Both the position numbers and the translations under genes were made by a program. A DNA stretch of 64,000 nt, taken from positions 449,916,538 through 449,980,537 of the forward strand of contig NC_081413.1 in assembly GCF_030272615.1 (NCBI RefSeq). The letters are read 5' to 3'. The DNA comes from Cryptomeria japonica (lineage: Eukaryota; Streptophyta; Pinopsida; Cupressales; Cupressaceae). How positions within the stretch are numbered: position 1 is the first letter of the stretch; each line of letters begins with the position of its first letter. A model generated the notes under the pieces. The model was given only the letters and a program-made list of their open reading frames with translations, had not been told where the DNA came from and searched no databases. Shown here piece after piece: positions 59,691 to 64,000 of the stretch.

Positions 59691-60604
59691 CATTAAGAAT
59701 TCTTGGTGGAGCAATTTTTTTCCTAGCCTATGATAATTTTGCATCCCAAGTCATCTGTGCCCTGACCAGTTTCGATTCCCCTCTATATGGGAAGATATGT
59801 GACTTCTCAAAAATAATACCCTCCCACCTGACCTATCTCGCAACCAAAAATGAAGCTTCATCAGACAAGTTGCCCACTATACCTTAACCGCTAACACAGT
59901 TTACCACCAAGGTCTTGATGGTATGCTTCTTTGATGCCTCGATTGTAATAAATCTGAATCCACCTTACATGAGCTTCATGAAGGTATTTGTGGCACACAT
60001 TCAAGTGGTCCTATTCTCACCAAGAAACTTCTAAGAATAGGATATTACTAGTCGATAATGGAAAGAGAGTCTTATCAATTTGCTAGGAAATGTCTTAAAT
60101 TCCAAATTCATGGTAACCTCATACATGCACTAGCACAGGAGCTACAAGCATTCACCACATCTTGGCCTCTCTATCAATGTGGACTTGATCTATTAGGAAA
60201 GATTCATCCTTCCTCTTCACATGGACTTAAGTTTATTATCACCCCCACAGAGTCCTTCACCAAGTGGATCGAAGTAGTATCAATGACCACCATGACTACA
60301 AATTAGATTTCATCATTCATCCTCAATTGTCTCATTTGCAGATATGGTATTCCTAGTTCCATCATCATAGATAATGGACGTCCTTTTAAGAATCAATATG
60401 TGCAAGAGCTATGCAAATGATTCAAAATCCAACATCACTTTTCCACACCATACTACCCACAAGGAAATGGCCAAATAGAAGTATCAAACAAAACAATCTT
60501 GTAAATCATCAAGAAAATAGTGAATGATGCTAACAAGGATTTGCATGTACAACTTGATCTAACACTTTGGGCCTACAGAACAAGTATCCACACACCCATG
60601 GGGT
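59691..60604 (+). pseudogene. G1 integrase, cut by N2
   Basis: Zinc finger relic LHEGICGTHSSG...ARKCLKFQIHG, with the last Cys replaced by Phe. The catalytic triad is still readable: D in CGLDLLGKIHP, D in IIDNGRPF, E in GQIEVSN. Ends LWAYRTSIHTPMG, where N2 begins. Many stops, several frame changes. Confidence 0.85.
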
Positions 60605-61785
60605 TGATGAATACTAAGAGGGGGGGTGAATTAGTATACAAAAAAATACTGAACTTAAGAAACTTAAATAGTTTAGCAGTAAACTAGTATAACAATTTTA
60701 CTAACAAATTGGTTAACACAAATGCAAACCAAACAACAAATAAGGCATTCACCCACAGAAGCACAATCACCATAACACAATAGATTTTGACATGGAAACC
60801 CAAATGGGAAAAACCATGGTGAGATGAAACTCACAAGTAACTATCTGCAGAGTAGTAACCAGACCGGTTAAGGTCATACAATGTTCTTTACCAGAATAGA
60901 TCTTGTTAGGAATCTCAATCTCTGTTAGGAGATAAGTCCGATTAAAGACTACCTTGTGAGAGGATTTCAGATCCATAGTTGTGAACCACCTTGTTAGAGG
61001 ATTTACAAAGGCTTTTCCAGACCTACCTGGTTAAGGGATACAAACTTGTCGAATATGTGAGTAATCAACAAGTGAGTGATCTAAATACTAGCACAATATG
61101 CTTGATTAGATCCTTGATAGCTCATTGTTAATGCATTTTAGCATTACTCCAGTCTTCAATATCTTCACACTCTATTTCTTCATAGAGACCTAATCTTCTT
61201 CTGTGATCGCACATGGAAAAACTTCATCAACCACACAAAACCCTGACCACTTCCTAAAAACCTAGACATGATGTCCTTATAAAGGAATCTCATTTCATGT
61301 CGGTCCAATAGGATTACATTGCAAGTTCCTAGGTTCATTGCATCTAGACACATTTGGTAGCATGACACAAAATTACAGTCAAAGTGTTGGTGGATGCTAA
61401 CTCATCACAAAAATATCGGTTGGTAACTCATTCACAGAGTATTACCAGTTCATACAACTCTACTGATTATTGGTTGGAAACTCATCACAAAGTAATACAA
61501 GTTCAAATATTAAATTGATTACCGATTGACAAAAATGAAGACTAGGGAAATGATAACTGTCGCTTTAGTTCCTTCATTCCACTTGAGATCCTTGAACCGC
61601 TTGAGGTCTTCATACCACTTGGGATCGGTAAACACTTTCTACAAAACACTGATAGTCTAAAGACTATAATACATAATAATGGTTGGAACAAATACCGGTT
61701 GAGCATAACTCATACATACAAAAATTGATCTCAAAGTGTGTGTCCATCAATGACAATCACAACAACATCATAAAAAATGCCAACA
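60605..61785 (-). repeat. N2 3' LTR
   Basis: On + it begins TGATGAATACTAAGAGGGGG and ends AATGCCAACA. The conserved TTTTTCCC/TTTGGGTTTCC motif is at 60795-60816 in reverse. Confidence 0.9.
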
Positions 61786-61786
61786 A

Positions 61787-61797
61787 TCTCCCCCTTT
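61787..61797 (-). other. N2 polypurine tract
   Basis: The minus strand reads AAAGGGGGAGA. Additional PPT-like tracts occur at about 61873-61882 and 61992-62001, matching the triple arrangement in N1. Confidence 0.85.
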
Positions 61798-62064
61798 GGC
61801 ATTGATGGAAACACTTAGGAAATTTTTTTGACATCTAAGTGCTTACAACAAAAATATGCCATGATCAAAATTACTCCCCCTAAGCATATACACTATCCCT
61901 CTTGCAGAAAATACAATGTATACTAGTCCCTTACAGAGATAAACATGAAAGTATATATAACATGCATCAAAATTTTAAATATAGAATACTACTCCCCCTT
62001 TGCCAACAATGACAAAGTGCAGTTGAATAACCCCTGTTTCCCTTATCATTAAAATCATAAGTGT

Positions 62065-64000
62065 TTATGACAATAAAGAGTGAAACTTGTCAAAAAATGA
62101 TTTTGAAGTCTTGCATAAATGTCTTCATGGATAAAGACCATGACTCAAGCAATGAGGTAGCAACCTCACTTTCTGTTTGCATCTAGAAAACCTGTTCCTC
62201 CATGGCATCCAAGGTACTCATCTCTTGAGTGACCATTAAGGCCTCCAGATTGAGATATCATTTCTGAAGTATTTGTAGTCTTGGTAGTAGAACTAGTTGA
62301 AGTTCCTATAAATCTCGTGTCTGGTTGCTAATCTCTAACTCTATTCTTGCAATCTAGAGTTGAAACCGGTGAACAGTTTGCCCAAATGTGGTGAAGGAAT
62401 CATAGGGTGTCTTGAAGGTGCTTATGTATGTCTGCAAATCAAATTGTAGTTTGTCTTTCTAAGAAAGCACATCATCACAGAATAGATGGGGTTGCCATAT
62501 CTTACCAAGCAATAGATTCCCCTCATCCATAGCATCTCTTATGTCCTTCTATGCCTTCTGAAGTTTAGACTAGAGCTCATTTAACTTCTTCACTAAGGTA
62601 GTGTTCAGTGCCTTTTGATGCTTCTTTTGAGCATTGGCTTTAGCAGCATCTTCCAGGCATTGCACCTGGTCCTCCACAACTGTGCATAAGAGTTTCAGTT
62701 GAGCTAGAGAGGAATCAGTACTTGGGAGGTTGGTACTGAGAATAAAATTGGTAAGAGTTTCCACCGCAATTTGAATAACATCTTGCTCCTTCTTCCTCCT
62801 TAGCACTTCCAGTCGCTCTTGGGCAAGCTTAATGCTTTACAGAAACTACGTTTCATTTGCTGATTGGAGGTCAATGGGACTGGTAATATCAGTTGGTTTG
62901 GCTTGACTACCAGTTTCCTTTGGGGTCTCCACTTGTATGCTCTTTGCCACTTCCTCCTTGTCCTTGGCTTTTTTCTTTTCTTCTTTTGCCTTCTTTTGCT
63001 CCTCTACTTCTTTCTTTATTTTCTCTTCTTCCTTCTTCCTTTCTTCTTCTTTTCACTTCTCTTCTTCTTTCTTCTCCTCTTCCTTATTCTTCTTCTCCTC
63101 TTCCTGTTTCTTCTTCTCCTCTTCCTGCTTCCTCTTCTCCTCTTCTTTTCTCTTCTCCTCTTCCTGTTTCTTTTCTTCTTCCTTCTTCTTCTTATCCTCT
63201 TCTTGTTTCTTCTTCTCCTCTTCCTGCTTCTTCTTCTCCTCTTCTTTTCTCTTCTCCTCTTCCTATTTCTTTTCTTCTTCTTTTCTCTTCTCTTCTTCCT
63301 CTTTGCTCTTTTTCTCCTCTTCTGTTTGTTTCCTCTTCTCTTTCTATTTTCTCTTTTCCTCTTGTTTCTTTTTCTCATTCTCTGCTTTCTCTCTATCAAC
63401 CTTTTCTTTGTCCTATTTCTCCTTGTCCACTTTCTCTTTGTCAAATTTATCATTTTCTATATCCGGGGTGACATTTTCACCATCCAAAGCATCAACATCA
63501 ATAGGGTCCATTTGTTCAGTGACCAGTTCTCCTGCACTATCATACACCCTATCCGGTTTTTCAATTTTTGGTTCTTATTCATCCTTCTTGTTGGCTTCAG
63601 ACACTTGGTGCAACCTCAGAGTGGCTTTGGCATGAGAGTGGGTATCTTTTACCACTTCTGGGACTTTCCCTTCTAGCAACAAGAGTCTCCTTCTTCTCAT
63701 GAAGAAGAGGCCTTTATATTTTTCCATAACTTCATAAAGTTCTAAATTAGACACATCAGGAAAATATTGATCAAATATTTCCTCTCTTATTTCTTGTTCC
63801 TTTTCTATGGCAATGCACCATTTGTTATCTAAAGAATTGTATAAAGAATCTGGTGTCACAGATTTAATTTCTGATGGTGATCGGTCATTAATACATAAAT
63901 ATTGAATGACTTCCTATTCTACTTCCTCTTTCTCATTATCTTTGAAATCATCAAAATAATCTACTAAATCACTCAGCAGTTTTCTCTTAATATTCTTGAT
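62065..64000 (-). pseudogene. N2 ORF2 (C-terminal two thirds), homologous to N1 ORF2
   Basis: One continuous minus-strand frame from the window edge to about 62100, with many stops but no frameshift until a T-run near the end. Blocks in order: VIQYLCINDRSPSEIK, NKWCIAIEKEQEIREEIF, FFMRRRRLLLLEGK, PIDVDALDGENV, a KEEEKK-rich segment (about 63000-63450), LRRKKEQDVIQIAVETLTNF, LLCTVVEDQVQCLEDA, MEEQVF-stop-MQTESEVATSLL. About two thirds of residues match N1 over the NKWC-MRRRR block, with many silent changes, so the protein was under selection before decay. The long Ser/Phe/Leu ORFs on the plus strand here are antisense shadows. Confidence 0.85.

Larger units (their letters stand above)
12166..64000 (+). 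mobile_element. G1: old Tat-type Ty3/gypsy element, split by six insertions and running past the window edge
   Basis: G1 can be followed as LTR (12166-13652), PBS, leader, gag (16752-18656), protease/G-patch/RT (23482-26604), RNase H (28163-28453, 46937-47444), second RNase H (47330-47444, 52211-52309, 59490-59690) and integrase (59691-60604). Each gap is an element whose removal restores the reading of the protein. Its 3' end and 3' LTR lie beyond N2, outside the window. The dual RNase H, the TGGCGCC-type PBS and the protein motifs place it in the Tat lineage. Many stops and frameshifts show that it is inactive and older than everything inside it. Confidence 0.85.
60605..64000 (-). mobile_element. 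N2: second copy of the N1 family, minus strand, runs off the window
   Basis: Its 3' LTR (60605-61785) lies at the left, then PPT and the 3' half of ORF2. The left flank is GGGGT (60600-60604). Same layout and protein as N1, inserted in the opposite direction 1.1 kb away in the same host element. ORF1, PBS and 5' LTR are outside the window. Confidence 0.88.

Noticed and set aside
62864-63676. 270-, 232- and 192-residue plus-strand ORFs that look like membrane proteins
   Set aside because: Antisense of the same charged segment of N2 ORF2. The hydrophobic look is a composition effect.
1-64000. Host protein-coding genes, tRNA or rRNA genes
   Set aside because: I looked for conserved domains, spliced structures and RNA-gene signatures and recognised none outside retroelements; short ORFs in LTRs and AT-rich DNA were not accepted.

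Overview
This window is repeat-dense plant nuclear DNA. Almost everything recognisable is LTR retrotransposon, mostly decayed, and I found no host protein gene, rRNA or tRNA. A chromovirus, a dual-RNase-H Tat-type Ty3/gypsy lineage and several Ty1/copia families with CCAAAGGGGGAGATTG-type ends point to a land plant. The size and layering of the repeats suggest a large genome such as a conifer's, but the sequence alone does not prove that.

Left part (1-12165). A Ty3/gypsy chromovirus pol (RT, RNase H, integrase, chromodomain) runs to 2528 on the + strand, followed by its polypurine tract and a 3' LTR starting at 2539. AT-rich non-coding DNA follows. It contains a GC-rich array of seven hairpins (5784-6034) whose units alternate in orientation, and two telomere-like hairpins. 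Next come minus-strand copia pieces (LTR 7275-8651; gag 9461-10041 with PBS and LTR 10116-11738), a possible plus-strand solo LTR, and a short unidentified coiled-coil-like coding relic (11858-12178).

Central and right part (12166-64000). One old Tat-type element, here called G1 (+), acts as host for six later insertions. Its order is LTR, PBS, a 3-kb leader with a 21-bp phased motif array, gag, protease, G-patch, RT, RNase H, second RNase H, integrase. It is split by C1 (copia, minus, 18657-23481), a solo LTR (26605-28162), E2 (28454-46936), a 4.77-kb LTR-like insertion with perfect CCATG target duplications (47445-52210), N1 (52310-59489) and N2 (minus, from 60605 beyond the window). In every case the G1 protein sequence resumes on the other side of the insertion.

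Most interesting parts. E2 is a Tat-type element with two near-identical LTRs whose interior is rearranged as plus fragment (C), 5.6-kb inverted copy (A), then plus gag-pol copy (B). C is closer to A than to B, which suggests template switching with two source elements. N1 and N2 are two diverged copies of one non-autonomous LTR family. They carry a Gag-like ORF1 with four zinc knuckles (seen in N1) and a roughly 1,000-residue ORF2 of unknown function with a Lys/Glu-rich helix, and no reverse transcriptase or integrase. N1 and N2 share several stop codons at exactly the same alignment positions, which indicates either inherited (possibly read-through) stops or recurrent methylcytosine deamination at CAG codons.
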